A stretch of DNA of 64,000 nucleotides. It comes from Aricia agestis. Taxonomy: Eukaryota > Arthropoda > Insecta > Lepidoptera > Lycaenidae. The stretch spans positions 22,164,001 to 22,228,000 of the forward strand of contig NC_056428.1 of the NCBI RefSeq assembly GCF_905147365.1. Reading direction: 5' to 3'. Of the stretch, positions 25,401 through 40,400 are shown piece by piece. Position numbers and translations under genes: made by a program. The notes beneath the pieces are model-generated. The model had not been told where the DNA came from, did no database searches, and saw nothing but the letters and a program-made list of their open reading frames with translations. Numbering within the stretch: position 1 is the stretch's first letter; every line of letters begins with the position of its first letter.

Positions 25401-28400
25401 TTTGTTGACAATGACTAGACCCCGTGAACTTCGTACTTCCCTCCTAAAGAATCCAACAAAAAACATGAAAATATGTAATAATCGGCCAAGTGCTAGTCGG
25501 ACTCACGCACGAAGGGTTCCGTACCACTATAGAGCAAAATTAGGCCAAAAATTGTGTTTTCTTGTAAGGGAGCCCCCCTTATTTTTTTTTTATTTCAATA
25601 TTATTATTAAATATTAAATTACACAAATAACTAAAGACTTGGAGAAAAATCCAAGTCCAAGCAATCTACCTGTTGCCATTTTTGATATAGAACAAAAAAG
25701 TCGGCCAAGTACGAGTCGAACTCGCGCACTTTGGGTTCCGTACCGGTATAGAGCGAAAGTAGACAAAAAATTGAGTTTTTTGTATGGGAGCCCCCTTATA
25801 TATTTTCAGGCATTTGTTTAATTTATTTATAATTTATTGACAGTAAAATAAGTTTTCTTGATTTTATAATTCTTATAGTAACTTGGCAATGAGCTTGAAA
25901 AGCTGTACTTGCTGTGTCGAAACTCGAATTACATACAAATATTTTATTTATATACAAATATAATTACATACGAATTACATACTGATGAGTTGTTATCTAA
26001 ATAATAATGTGAATTTGCGACTAATAATTGGATTTAATGGGCACCATCCACATGCACCGATTCACACGTCTTAAGAACACTTTACGCTTGCGGTATCAAC
26101 TCCTCCCAATATGAAATTTTATATTTTGTTTCTCTTGTGCTCACAGTCAAGTCACTATAATAATAATAACTTTAAAATAAAGAAAACTATTGATACAGCC
26201 ACTGAAAAGAAGATTTGGCTTGAATATGGTCTGGAAACTTTTTACGATATAAAATCGCATTGATAGACTTGGCTGTCCTTTTTGCATATTTTCATATTTT
26301 TGGTGGCATTAATTCACTGACTGAACTCTTTAGACACATATAACTTTCCGGAGTAACTACTCTTAGGTTGCGTTTCCACCAGAGCTGAGCGGAGAGCTAT
26401 GTTGCGAGGAATGTGTTTTTGAGAACCAATAGCATCGCCGCGCTGAGCGATGTCACGGCAAAATCATGTCATTGAAGCGATTCTATTGGTTTTCAAAAAC
26501 ACATTCCTCACAACACAGCTCCGCTCAGCTCTGGTGGAAAGGCAGCATTACGGTTGCACTCAGAGACCTTAATTAGTTGTTTGAACTTCAATGAAGAGTT
26601 TGACAGATAATTAATGTATTAAAACCTTTATTTGATTACAGTTTAGTTACTTAGGCTTAATAAATTTTAGTCCACGAGTCGAAAATTTATTTTACTACAC
26701 CTTATAAACCGCGTGGTAAATATAGGTCTAACAATAAAAACGGCCATCCACATAATATTACATCCACATACCTTTAACATTTATAAATGTATTATCAAAT
26801 TTGGTATGATCCCCCTTGCCCCTAAAGCTGTGACGTAATAGGGTACATGTGTAACCCAAAACTACGTTTCTTCAAACTCGGATCAGCTTCACGTACCCTA
26901 ACTAAAATAATTTTGTAACCCTCCAATTAAGTGTTCGTCTTCACTCAACTTTTTAATTAATTTGTATCGTTGGTTTTAACTTCTGTTCCTGTGAACTTCT
27001 CCAATAATTTTCTTCTATTGTTAGTTTTATTCAATTATAAACTTGCACGTTCAGAGGATCGCGAGTTAAATATTTCGTAGCCTGAACTAGATTCGTCTTA
27101 CCTAAGGAACTATAATCATCTTGCTGGCACTTTTAGGGTTCCGTAGCCAAATGGCAAAAACGGAACCCTTAATGATTCGTCATGTCCCAAGCAGCAAAAC
27201 AGTCGAATAAGGATTTTTTTACTCAGCCTTTAATCGTATAAGAGCCGGGTAACCGTTCATAAAACACCTATTTATCGTATAATAGCGGTTATCTCGACTA
27301 TTTGGCAATATTTGCTAATTTGTGCTTTAAGGACGTCGAATAAACGTTTACAGCACTATGTTTTAGCCCTTTTACTCCACCTTTTAGCAGATGCTGAATT
27401 AATATGGCTAAAATACTCATTATTCGATCGTTTGATCTCTAACAGTCGTATAATAGCTGTAGAATAGATGATTCACTGAATTGGGTGCTTTTATACAGCC
27501 GTTACTCAGCTATCTTTTATGTTTCTATAAAAGCTCTATAAACGCAATCGAATTGCTTATGGCAACATTGCTGCTGTTACTGCACGCTTACAGACTAACT
27601 CTTATAGTAGAATTAAAAACGTTCGTATAGGAGCTGTAGTGTAATTAAGAGCTGTTATACGATATTTACGAAGCGAACCCTAAATCCTGTTATCATGGCG
27701 ACACCTTGTGCTATAAATGTGGTGACCAGCACTCTTACTCGACTTTTAATGGAATAAGTTAGCTGTAACTGCAACTAGATTATCAATGTGGACAATGGCA
27801 GTAAAAAAATATATTTTAAGTAAATTTAATTATATTAATTAGTCTTCAAATTTAAGAAAATAGGCAGCACATGAATGTTTATGTAAAAATGCCTTTGGGT
27901 TTATCAATAAAGCTTGTTGCGCATGATGTTTTGGAGTAGCTACACGAACAGTAAAAATAATCACATATTGATTTCTCAAAAACTTGATAATATAAATAAG
28001 GATTGAGATGTAGTTTAATAACTATAATTTTTTTACATTAAATTTATGTAGCACACAAGCTCGCACTCTTTACAGCACTAATTTGTCGAGTAAAAGCATT
28101 CTATTCGCTGTTATAGAACTAAAAAGGAGAATAAAAGCAATTCGTCTGCTATTATAGCACACTTTATCTGTATAATAGCAAATCAATTGCGTTTATTGAA
28201 CTAAATATCCTATATACGCATTTTGGTTACTCTTAAAACTCTTTTAGTGTTTTCTACCACTTTTACTCAAATCTTACAGCATCTTTTTGTTGCTTACTCA
28301 GCGCTTATTCCACTTTAATAGGACTTTAGTCTGAATAATTTGCGCCTTTTTCGCGTCGAGTAAACGTTTACAGCACTTTTACTCGACTGTTTTAAGAACT

Positions 28401-31400
28401 TTTATAGAACTTAAAGCGAAAACAAGAACGTGCTCTCGACCATTATAGCACGTCCATTTGCTGCTTGGGGTCTGTCTGTTCGTCCGTATCTCAGAGTCAC
28501 TTTTGTCTGAAACTATAAGAGTTATACCACAGAATAGATAATAGTACAAGTAGCTATACTATTGAAACTTGGTAAGTAGATGTAGTCTGTGAACCGCATT
28601 AAGATTTTGATACAAAAATGGAAAAATTATTTAAAAAATTTAAGGGTATAATAGGTATCCCTAAATTTTTTAATATGAGTACAACTGAAACAAAAAAAAA
28701 TATCCAACCTATGCGTGTGGTTTATCTATGGATAGGTCTTCAAAAATCATCTTGAAAATATCTTTTTTTTTTTTTCTAACCTGAATAGTTTGCGAGAGAT
28801 ATTCTTCCAAAGTGGTAAAATGTGTGTCCCCCTCCCTCTAACTTCTGAAGTAGAAGCATGATAAGTCAAAAAAATATTATATGATGTACATTACTATAAA
28901 ACTACCAACGAAAATTGGTTTGAACGAGATCTAGCAAGTAGTTTTTTATACATAAATGGTAAACCTTAATTTAACTTTTATTAAATCAACTGAAATACAA
29001 AAATAAATCAAAAGCCCTTTAATTTCATAAAAATAAACCTTATTACTGCTGCGAAACCCTTCATGGGCGAGTCCAACTCGCACTTAGTCGATTTTTTAAA
29101 ATAAATTTAATATTCGTTAACCAATGAAAAAAACTACAATAAAATACTTTTCACAATAATTTTACAAACGCAGAAAGATTCACGATAAAATATTATATTT
29201 TTTCTCAAAAATAATATTTATTTCTATTACTTCCTTAAAAGATCGTTCGTTATAAAAGTAATAGCTGAGGGTAAATAAAAGAGGAACTCCTATATTCTTT
29301 GTCATAAACGCATAATATCTCAAGAAGCTTGTCATAAAATATGTAATTATTAAATAATAACAAATGCTGCTCGCGATGCAATGCAATACTTGCAATGCGC
29401 CTTATTAATATTAAGTCTGCTTCGTCCTCCATACTATTTGCCTATAAAAATATATTGCTTTCCAATTACTCCGAGGCCATCAATTTTACAAAGACTATGA
29501 TAGACTTCCAATTAATCCCTATAATAAGCAGACTTGGGAGTTGAAATAAGAACTAAGGACACTAGAACTAAGTATTTCTAATTTTGCTACTAGCACTAGG
29601 CCTCACCTGACTTGGTAGATCATCGAGCAAGAGGTAATCAGGAATGAAAAATGACAACTTACATCTTTTACTCTCTGAATAGAGGTAGCAAAGTCCAGTA
29701 TGGTCTCCTCTTCGTTGGCAGCTCTTCGAGAGTTGGAGGCGTGCGGGGACTGCGGTAAGGGTGGCAGAGCCCTCCGGACTGCCGCCGGCGGAGAATTACT
29801 TCCGATCCTTTCCACGCTCTCATTATCACTAGACCTTCGCCAACGAAATAAATTACAAAAGCTCTGCTTCAAATTCATCGATAGCATCTTAACTGGCGAC
29901 ATTTTCACTTTGGTACCCTGGTTAGCTTTCTTCCCTTTGGCATCTTTATCCTCGATTATCGTATCTTTCGGTATGTTCTCTTTATGTTTCTTGTTCTTTA
30001 CATTCATACTGACCGTGTTCTTGTTCGTTTTTCTGTGGTTGTTGTTGTTGTTTGTTTCTACGGACTTGGATATCTCGTTGCTATCTTTCAGGAACACAGC
30101 GGTACCGGCGTCTTTATTTGGCCTGACATGGATACCTACGTTCGTTATTATCGTGTTGTTCTTTTTACTCATTGTATTCCTACACTCGGAATCACTCGAG
30201 CTGGAATACAAAGTATGCAAGTACTTCCTCATCTCTCTCAGAGTGAGATGGAGGGAATCCGTATCCGAGTCGGTGACGCTTTTCTTGCAGGACGAGCTGG
30301 GCAGGCTGTGCCTTTTCGTCTTGGAATCTTTATGTCTTGTCTCCTTGGGTTTGTACGTTCGGTCCGATCCCAAGTTGTTGGCGCCTATGTTTTGCGGCGT
30401 GCTCTTACCGCGTCTCTTGTTGTTCCTCGGCGGCTTTTTCGCTTTAGCTCTTATATTGCTGTGACTAGGTCGGACCATATCAATAGGAACGGCATAAATA
30501 TCACTATCGAAGGGGACATTGTACATGTCCGTGATGTCAGACGTCTTTGCGGATAGCGTGTCATGGGAGATAGCTTGCGTTATAAAACTAGAGTCGTCCA
30601 CTTGGAATTGGGTTACTAACGAGTTGTGACTACTGGATAAACGGGAAGAAAGGGAGTTCCTAGACGAAGGTCTGTTCGCCCTACAAGGGCTGAGGTGGAG
30701 GAGTCTCGGACTAGCGAATCTGTGATTTAAGCACTGTCTCCTCTCGTAAAGTGTATCTGGTTTGAGTTTTCTGGGGTACAATGGCGAAATATGGTTTGCG
30801 GTCATCGCAAAATCTAAGCTCGATGTTTTACTACTAACATTATCATTGGTAAAAACAACAGATGGAGGCACACACACAGCCAAACATTTAGTTTGTGACC
30901 CAACAAAAGTCGGCACACAGTCCACTAACGACGGGACCGGGGTATCCTGAAACAAATAAAATTAATCAAAATTTCATCAACCACATTAAAATAAAGCAAT
31001 ATTACTTTTTACATCCAATAATTGAAAATGAAAAAATGTATTGATTAAATGAATAAAACGTAAGGCGAACGAAACATAAAACAAATATATTATAGATAGT
31101 TAAACTAATAACTACATAGTGTTCGAAGCATACCGTTTTGATTGTTATATGCTTTTAAAACAACTTTTTTTAGGATTTGTTCGCTCCCTAGGTGGCAAGC
31201 TTTTTAATGTTTTTCGATGGATGTAATATTTCATTTATATTAGAAATCCTTCTGCAATATGGGTAGGTATAATCCTAATTGATGGATGTGACAAAATCCA
31301 CATTATGTATTGAGACTATATTTTGAGACTTTGCAAAATTCGATATCAAATTATAATAAAACTCAAAGGTGACTGACTGACGGATTGACATAGTGATCTA

Positions 31401-34400
31401 TCAACGCACAGCCCAAACCACTGGACGGATCGGGCTGAAATTTGGCATGCAGATAGATGTTATGACGTAGGCATCCGCTAAGAAAGGATTTTGATAAATT
31501 CCAACCCCAAGGGGTTCAAATAGGGGATGAAATTTTGTTTATAATAATACTTTATAACGCGAGCGAAGCTGCGGGCAAAAGCTCGTCAAATTATAAAGTT
31601 ACAGTTCGTGTAACAACATTTAAAACTTGTTTATTTTTTTAAATTGTAACAACCATAATTAATTTTCATTAAAATTACAGTAGAGCCAACTTCGAGATGT
31701 ATTCCAATTTGAACATTAATTAATAATTATCGTCAGATTTTTATTGACTACTGCCGTCATATGAAACGTGTTTTTTTTAATTTTTAAGGTAAAAATTACT
31801 GAGACTTCGATGTCTGTCTGCATGTCTGTCTCCAGGCTATATCTCAAGAACCGCTATAGCTACACTTCTAAAATTTTCACAGATTGCGTATTTCTGTTGC
31901 CGCTATAACAGCAAATACTAAAAACAAAATAAAATTAATATTTAAGTAGGGCTCCCATACAACAACCGTGTTTTTTTTTCCTTTTTGCTCGAAATCATTA
32001 ATGTTAACGGCTTGAAAGTTTTACAAATGACAAATTGCATGTGTATTTTAATAAAATTAATAATAAAAAATTTAAATAAAACAAATATTTAAGGGTGGCT
32101 CCAATTTTTTTTTCTATTTTCGCTCTGTAAAGGTGAGGAACCCTTCGTGCGCGAGTCCAACTCGCCAATTTTTAGGGTTCCGTAGCCAAATGGGAAAAAA
32201 CGGAACCCTTATAGATTCGTCATGTCTGTCTGTCTATCTGTCTGTCCGTCCGTATGTCACAACCACTTTTCTCCGAAACTATAAGATCTATACTATTAAA
32301 ATTGTGTAAGTAGATGTGGTATGTAAACCGCATTAAGATTTTGATACAAAAATGGAAAAAATTATTAAAAATTTTAGGGGTCCCCATCCTCATAGGTACA
32401 ACAGCTGAAACAAAAAATATATTTTCATCTAACCTATGCGTGTGAGGATGGATAGATCTTCAAAAATCATATTGAGGTTTCTAATATACATTTTTAGGGT
32501 TCCGTACTTAAAGGGTGACAACGGGACTCTATTACTAAGACTTCGATGTCTGTCCGTCTGTCTCCAGGCTGTAACTCAAGAACCACTATAGCTAGAGTTC
32601 TGAAATTTTCACAGATTGTGTATTTGTGTTGCCGCTATAACAACAAATACTAAAAACGCAATAAAATTAATATTTAAGGGGGGTGATTTTTTTAAGTTTT
32701 TTCGCTCGTAATCAATAATGGCAAAAGCTAGACACTTTAAATTTTCACAAAATCCTTAATAGACTAGCACGAGTCGGCGCATGAGTACCGGAAACTATTC
32801 CACCTCAATTTTTTTATGCGATCCTCTTCAAATTGCCCTCCTGGTGATATAAATGCATGTTGCCAGGGCGCAACCCGGTGCCATATTGTTTAAACAAACA
32901 CTGTTTAAACAATTGCAGGGAATTGTTATTTTTCAACCGGACAATTTTTTTTTATATCCTTTATTGAAATACCAATAAAAAAGGTCCTATGACTTTTCAC
33001 GATAAAGTTAATATTTTTAAAGATATGAATATTTAAAGGTTCGAAAAATCTCAATTTTGGGTACTTTCGATCCAAGAAAAATATATTAAAAAATATAATA
33101 ATGTCTAAGAAATATATATTTTCTACACAATAGTTAATATTATTAATAATAGAGATTTAAAAAAAATATTGTTTATATATTTTTTTATCTTAGCAAAAGT
33201 AGACAAAAATTGCGTTTTTTGTATGGGAACCCTTAAACATTTACCTTATTTTAATTTTATTATTAATTATTAAAGTACAAATACAATTAAGGATTTTGTG
33301 TAAATTTTAAGTGCCTAACTGTTACTATTATTGATTACGAGCAAAAAAGGCCAAAAAATCACGTTTCTTGTATGGGGACCCCCCTTAAATAATATACTTT
33401 ATTTTATTTTTAGGTAGGTAGGGAATTAAAAAATATATATTTCTTAGACATTATTATATTTTTTAATAAATTTTTCTTGAATCGAAAGTTTGAGATTTTT
33501 CGAACTTTTATTTATTTATAAAAATAAAGCAAAAACCTTTTAATGTTATAAAAATAAACCTTATTGCTGCTGCCGAACCCTTCATGGGCGAGTCCAACTC
33601 GCACTTGGCCGGTTACGGCCGGGTACGCGAACGAAAAACTTTGACGAAAAATGCGGAAACGTAGGTGAATGAAATTTTGCACATTATGGATATTTTCAAA
33701 TAATTTGTCATACATTTTTTTTAACAAATAAAACATTGCACACTCTTCAATGTGCACACTACCATCTTTTTGAATGACAAGCCTATACAATATATGAATT
33801 ATACTATTTTGTTTGCGGTTGAAGTCTGTTGTCAAATTAAAAATGGATTGTTGCTCTTTTTATTCAATCTGAAATAGTCAATACTATAAGGGGAGCCAAA
33901 AGAAGAAGATAATTAAATTTAAGGTCGAATTTCGACCATTGGGCGATTTCTAGTAATCAATTAAGCAACAGGTAGGCACTTGATATGTTCACAAAATTTT
34001 TAATTATATTTATACTCTAACATCATTTATAATTAAATTTAAATAAAATAAATGTTTGAGTCCATACAAAAAAACACAAAAAATTTGCCTATTTTCGCAC
34101 TAGGACGGTATTCATGCGAGAGTCTAACTCGCACTTGGCCGATTTTAATTAATCTGTGAACAATGATGTGGGTTAATATGTGTTTACGACTTCAGGTAAT
34201 TTCTAACATGTAGGTAACTGTTTTTTGTTTCTAATAAAGGAAAATAAAATATCTTTAAGCAAAGGAACTGGCTAGTTAGCGTCGAGCGTAATATTACACA
34301 AACCATTTGGTGCCACTTTTAATATTCACATAAGACATCTCAAAAATCTATAACACCTGGCAGACAGGTAGGAAAAGAGAGAACTATTATTTTCGCTCAG

Positions 34401-37400
34401 AAATTTTACACCGAAAATTCAGTTACAAACTTGATGATAGGATTTTTCGGACTTTTGCCCAGTGCCCTTAAGGGCAAAAAGTATTTTAATCGTGTTATCG
34501 GACGAAGCTCCGCGAACTAGCACACCAATATTTGAAGGGATGAACGTCGAACATTATTTTTCGATGAAAATAGTAAAAAAAAATATCGTTATTTACACAG
34601 TTCGTGCATCGAACATTCAAAATTCTGCTACAAATGTTTGCAGGTTATGAGCGTGTTATTTTTAGATAGTGTTTGTGTCCTACACTAAACTAAATAAAGT
34701 CACATTCAAATTTTGGAAAAATAAGCGCTTTGTTTCAATCGATCAACTTAAATTGGTTATTATGTACCTACTCATCAAATTTTTCCAACGACTTTCTAGT
34801 AAAAATTTACACTTAAGTAATCTGTTTTATTTTAAGCTCAACTTCTTTACTTGAATAAAAATATCTAATAAAAAATTACATGAACTTATTAAAAGTTTAA
34901 AAAATAGGTATATAAACTAATAAAACAATTAAAACTTTAGTTCTTTGCAATTGTAAGTAGGTACAAACAAAAAACAAAACTTTTAAAAATTAAAAAATGG
35001 AACAAAATCTACTTAAATCTGTACCATGCTGAACCTACCTGAAACTCAGGTGGTGGTTCTATAGCAGTGACGAGGACCTTACCGGGGCCCTTTTTCACTG
35101 TATTGAAAAAATCACCGCACATACGCTCCGACGGTTCCGTAGACTCGAGCGATAACGACCGCTCATCGAAGTCGCTCTCTTGCAACTGCACACAGAAAGC
35201 CCCGCTTTACACTGCGTTCGCAATCGTTCTGCCTCCCATTCCAGCTTCACGGTAACGACATAAGGTCGTGTTTTAGAAACACAGAGGCAAAACAACTGTG
35301 AACAGACTGCACATCAACAATTGGCTAACATTTTGCTTCTCCTTGCACCTCTATGGTAACGAAATAAGGTCGAACTATAGACACATAGAGGCAAAATAAC
35401 TATGAACCGATCATACATGTACTGATAACAGTCCCCGCCCATCGGGCGGTATAAAAACGTGCTGTACACCGATCAGATATAATAAAAGCAAGCAATATTA
35501 AAACATAGTATAATAGACATTAAACAAAACATTCACTATCATATTATCAACTAATATGCAATCGCCAAGCCAAACACAGCAAGCGAAGAAAACTACAAAA
35601 TGACTTTCTCAGCACAAAGTTTTGTTTGGGGTTTTTGCTCAAAGACTAAAATGTTATGTTCTTCCGATCCTTAAAATTATAAATGTTCTAACTTTTATGT
35701 TAAATCTAGAGAGCGAAAAACAAACAAATAATACGGTAGAATACCAGCACTTATTATATTCTACGACGATGGCAAAACCACACAAAATTTAGGATTTCTA
35801 ATTCGCTAAGCCACAATAAAAATATAGCGAAAATAACAAAATATATTCGGTGCAAAAGGGTAAAAGAGTATGTCATAATTTTCAGCTCTACTTTGTCTAA
35901 AACTGTTGCACTGTTGTTATAATATTGCACCCAATATAATTTGAGAACGAAAATAATTAAATTTAGTCTTTATACTTAATATTCTTTGAGTTTCCAAAAT
36001 ATATAAAACAATAAGATGTCGCCCGCAATATGTCGCTATCTTTCGCAGGATTTATCTGCATATAAAATTTCATCCAAATAAATACGGAGGTTCAGGCATG
36101 TTGCGATTACAGACACTTTCCTTCTTCTAATAGCAATACTAACCATGATCAAATATTAGATTCTGAATCTATTATTTAAAAATGATAAGTCCAATACTGC
36201 AGTCAGTAGATTAACAGTAAATTAATACTTAATAATTAACTGTGTGACCGCAGCATAATTAACAAGTTTCCGATTTTACGTCACAAACTAAATTCACGTG
36301 TTTTTAGGGTTCCGTAGTCAACAAGGAACCCTTATAGTTTCGGTCTGTCCGTCCGTCTGTCTGAACGCGGTTTTTTCTCAGAGACTATAAGGCCGGCCTA
36401 CAAAGCTGTAATTCGGCATGAATGCACATATTAATGATGCCGTTAAAATTGTATTATATATAACATCTTTAAAAACAGGATAGGTAGTTATATTTTAAAA
36501 AATATATGTTACCTCCCCACACATCAAGCGGGGATGATTGTTTTTTTGCGTCCATCCGTTTATCCGTATCCGTTGGATAGTTTTTTTTAAATATTACGAG
36601 TACTCATAGATCATTTTCCGATTTAGGGATCCATTTGTGAAATATGAAGTTTGAAAGTGGAAAAAATCGTTAGAGTCCAGTGTCCCCCCCTTCTACCAGC
36701 TAAACGTTTGCTCCTGGAAATGTGACAAAATTCACGGGAGTAGGAAATATGCTGAATTTAAAAGGAAAACTATCACGGCTAAAAAGACTACATAAATTAT
36801 TGAGTAATAGTCGATCAACTAAAAAAAATATTTTCTGAGAAGTCTAAGGGAACTTTTCCTTCAAATTCCTTTGAACGTAACTGAGACGATGTTGTAAGTA
36901 GTGTACACATTATAATTTGACCATACAAAAATAATAAAAAACTAGCGGTACTAAATTGCGCGTGGCCCCGCCCGATACACGCCGATTTTATTTTTTTTCA
37001 TTTCATTTGACAGCGTTGTCGCGCTCACATTACTAAATGTTCTGCGTGGCTCCGCCCGTGTAAATAGAAACCGTGAACTCCCCGGGAACCGTACATTTCT
37101 CCGCAAAAGAAATCTTTGTCGTTTCCCATGGTCTAGGTCAGCGGTAGGCAACAGGCGGACCGCGAAATATTGTAATATTTTTTAAACCAAGTATCAATAA
37201 TTAATACATAGATGAGGTATACGCATAGCTTTATTAATTAAAATAATATTTTAAGCTACATTAAAAAAAATTCACAGTATCCTGACCCCACCTAAGATTA
37301 CTTGCCCACTCCTGGTCTAAGTGCTCTATATCTGTGCCAAATTACATAATTATAATATAGTTCTAGTAGTTCAAACGAACAAACAAACATTTCAGCTGTA

Positions 37401-40400
37401 TAATACGTACAAATTGTTGCACGCGACTTCGTCCGCGTATTTCTGATATTATGATCGCGTTAATTAGCAATAATACATTAATTTCGACCAAATTTTAATT
37501 CTTAGGGTGGGTTGCACCAACTTACTTTAACTATAACTGTAACTTTACCTATAAGTAACTTTAACTATATCTACAATGCAAAATGTCAAATCTTTGGTTA
37601 AAGATAAAAATGGACGCCATCAAGACGCCATATTTAACCATAACCATTGTGGGGGACAGCTTGCGCTAATTCCCCGTAGATCGCCTAGGTCAGCGTTTCT
37701 TGTAGTAATGAGGATGATGATGATGACTATTTGATGAGGAGATGAATTTAAACACTTTTTCAGTTTTGTTCCAGGTAGCAAGCACACAGTAGTTCCGAAG
37801 CTGGGCAACGTTGGAGAGCGAGTGTCGTACTATGGCGGCCGACCCATATTTATATCGGCCCCGGTACCCAGCTTCTAGAACATTCCATGCCTCACCCCCT
37901 TGGAAGGAAAATTTATTGAGTTTCCACGAAAATTACATTAATTTACAAAATATACATTGGTTTTATTTGTACAATTCTCTTAGCTATAATTTTACATAAT
38001 AAACATGTTCGTGCCGACCTCCGTAACCGAAATAATTGTAAAAATCTATTTTTCCTATATTTATACTACCTCGCCGCCCCCCGACATAACGGTCGCCTCT
38101 GGCTGTCCCTTTCGCACGGGACTTCCTTGTCTGGGACAAGGATAGCCCGCTCGAGATGTATACTATCTCCCTCACTTTTCGGTTACAGAAATCGGCACTA
38201 CCACACTGGCTCTAAACCCATCCCATTGAATGGCACTATTTTTCACTGAAATGTCCATAGTCCATACACTATTTACTGTCTGTCGTGCACATTTCTCCCG
38301 CCGGTCGCGCAGGCGACACCCCCGGTAGCACGACGATCTTCTTGGTGGGCCGCCGGAGAACGTGGCCGTTCGCGGTCTCCACGTCCACGACCCGTACCAC
38401 GCCGTCCTTGCCTGGATATGTCCTCTTGATCTTCCCGCGTGGCCAGATGTTGCGCGGTAGGTTCGAGTCGCATATGATAACGACGTCACCCACCGCGGGA
38501 TCGGAGCCTCGGGTATGTGGCTCCCGGCGGTGCTGGAGGAGTGGGAGGTACTCCCTCACCCACCTCCGCCAGAACACGTCTGCCAGGTGCTGCGCGCGCT
38601 TCCACAGCTGCCGCGCCGATGTCTTTTCTTCTTCGAATCTTCCTGGAGCAGGTACATGGCAGCCCGACCCCAGCAGTATGTGGTTGGGGGTCAAGGCCTC
38701 GGGCTCCTCGGGGTCAACCGAGACATAGGTAAGTGGTCTCGAGTTGATGATGTTTTCCGCCTCTACAAGGAGTGTGTAGAGGGTCTCGTCGCTCGGATGC
38801 TGCTCGTGTAGAGTGACTCGCAGGGACTCCTTCACGCTCCGCACCAGCCGCTCCCACGCACCGCCCATGAAGGGGGCGGACGGAGGGATGTACCGCCAGT
38901 TGATGCGGCGGGCGTTGACTTCGCTCTTATACTTTTCCCATTCTTGTTGTAGCTCCTTCTCGGCGGCCTTGAAGCAGGTCGCGTTGTCCGACCATAGTTC
39001 AGTCGGTTGTCCTCGTCGGGCGACGAATCTCCGCAGTGCTGCGATGGCGGAGTCGGCGCTGAGAGACGTCACCACCTCCAGGTGGACGGCCCTCATGGTG
39101 AGACATGTGAAGAGGGCCACCCATCTCTTCTCTCGATGTCTGCCCACGGTGACCTCCACAGGGCCGAAATAGTCAAGCCCTGTGAAGGTGTATGGCCGCG
39201 CGTGGTGCGCCAGCCGGGCGACGGGCAGGTCGCCCGTGGCCGGACGCGTCGGCTTGGCTCGGCGTATGCGGCAGGCCAGGCAGGCCCGGATCACACCCTT
39301 GACTGTGGGGCGTATCCGGGTCACCCAGAACCTCTGCCGGATCTCGTTCACGGTTGCTTCTACTCCGCCGTGATGCATTTCTTCGTGTATCTGTTGGATA
39401 TATAATTTCGTGTACCTGTGGCTGCCATCCATGATAACCGGGTTGTTGGTTTCTCGGCTGATGTCTTCTGCGGCTGCTACTCGACCCCGTAGCTTGATGA
39501 GGCCCTCCTCCAGGTGGACACTCAGCGAGGCGAGGCGGTCTCCCGCCGCTGGAGAACGGTTTTCTTCTATTCGTTTTCTTTCTTTTCTATAGGATTCTTC
39601 TTGCATTCGGCGCAGCCAGAGTGCCTCGGCACGAGTGAGGTACTGTGCGTCGAGTGCGACGTATTTTCTTCGCGTAACTGGATCCATTCGTGTCGCGGAT
39701 TTTCCTTTCTTCGATCGCCGCGAGTCCCAGGCCGCATCCTTTTCTTTATTCTTCTTTGTGCGTTGTCGCACAGCTGCCACGGTTTCTCGCGGGGAACGAC
39801 AGAGGTCAATGAACTGTAGTACACGACCTGTAGCTCGTATCAACGTCTTCCATCTTCCTATGCGTTCGATGTCGGGTAAACTGTCTTGTAGCGCGATGTA
39901 TCGTGCGACAAAACACTTTTCTTCACCCGTGTCCGTTTTCTCCGCCGGTTTTCCTTCTTTCGGCCAGAATATTTCTTCTTTTTTCAGGAATTCGGGCCCG
40001 CTGAACCATCGGTGGGCGGCTCCGAAGTCCGTGGGTGTGGCGCGCGTCGCGTCGTCGGCCACGTTTTCTTTCGTCGGCACCCATCGCCACTCGCTGACTT
40101 TCGTTGTTTCCTCTATTTCGGCGAGGCGGTGCGCGACGAACGTTTTGTAGGCCCGCGGCTCGGCGCGTATCCACGCCAGCACTGTGCGGGAATCGCTCCA
40201 GTATGTTTTCCTTACCAGCTCGACTTCTAGTTCTTTCTCCACAGTCTTCGCGAGGCGGGTACCCAGTAGAGCAGCTTGCAGCTCCAGGCGCGGGATGGAC
40301 GTCGGCTTCAGCGGGGCTACGCGGCTTTTGGCTGCCACGAGCGCCGTGTGTACTGCTCCGTCCTCGCGCACCATACGAATGTAGACAGCTGCGGCGTATG

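Noticed and set aside
29700..30464. 254-codon plus-strand frame, Leu/Phe-rich
   Set aside because: Exact antisense of the SOCS exon 3 coding region; its composition is a by-product of Lys/Arg/Ser codons on the real strand.
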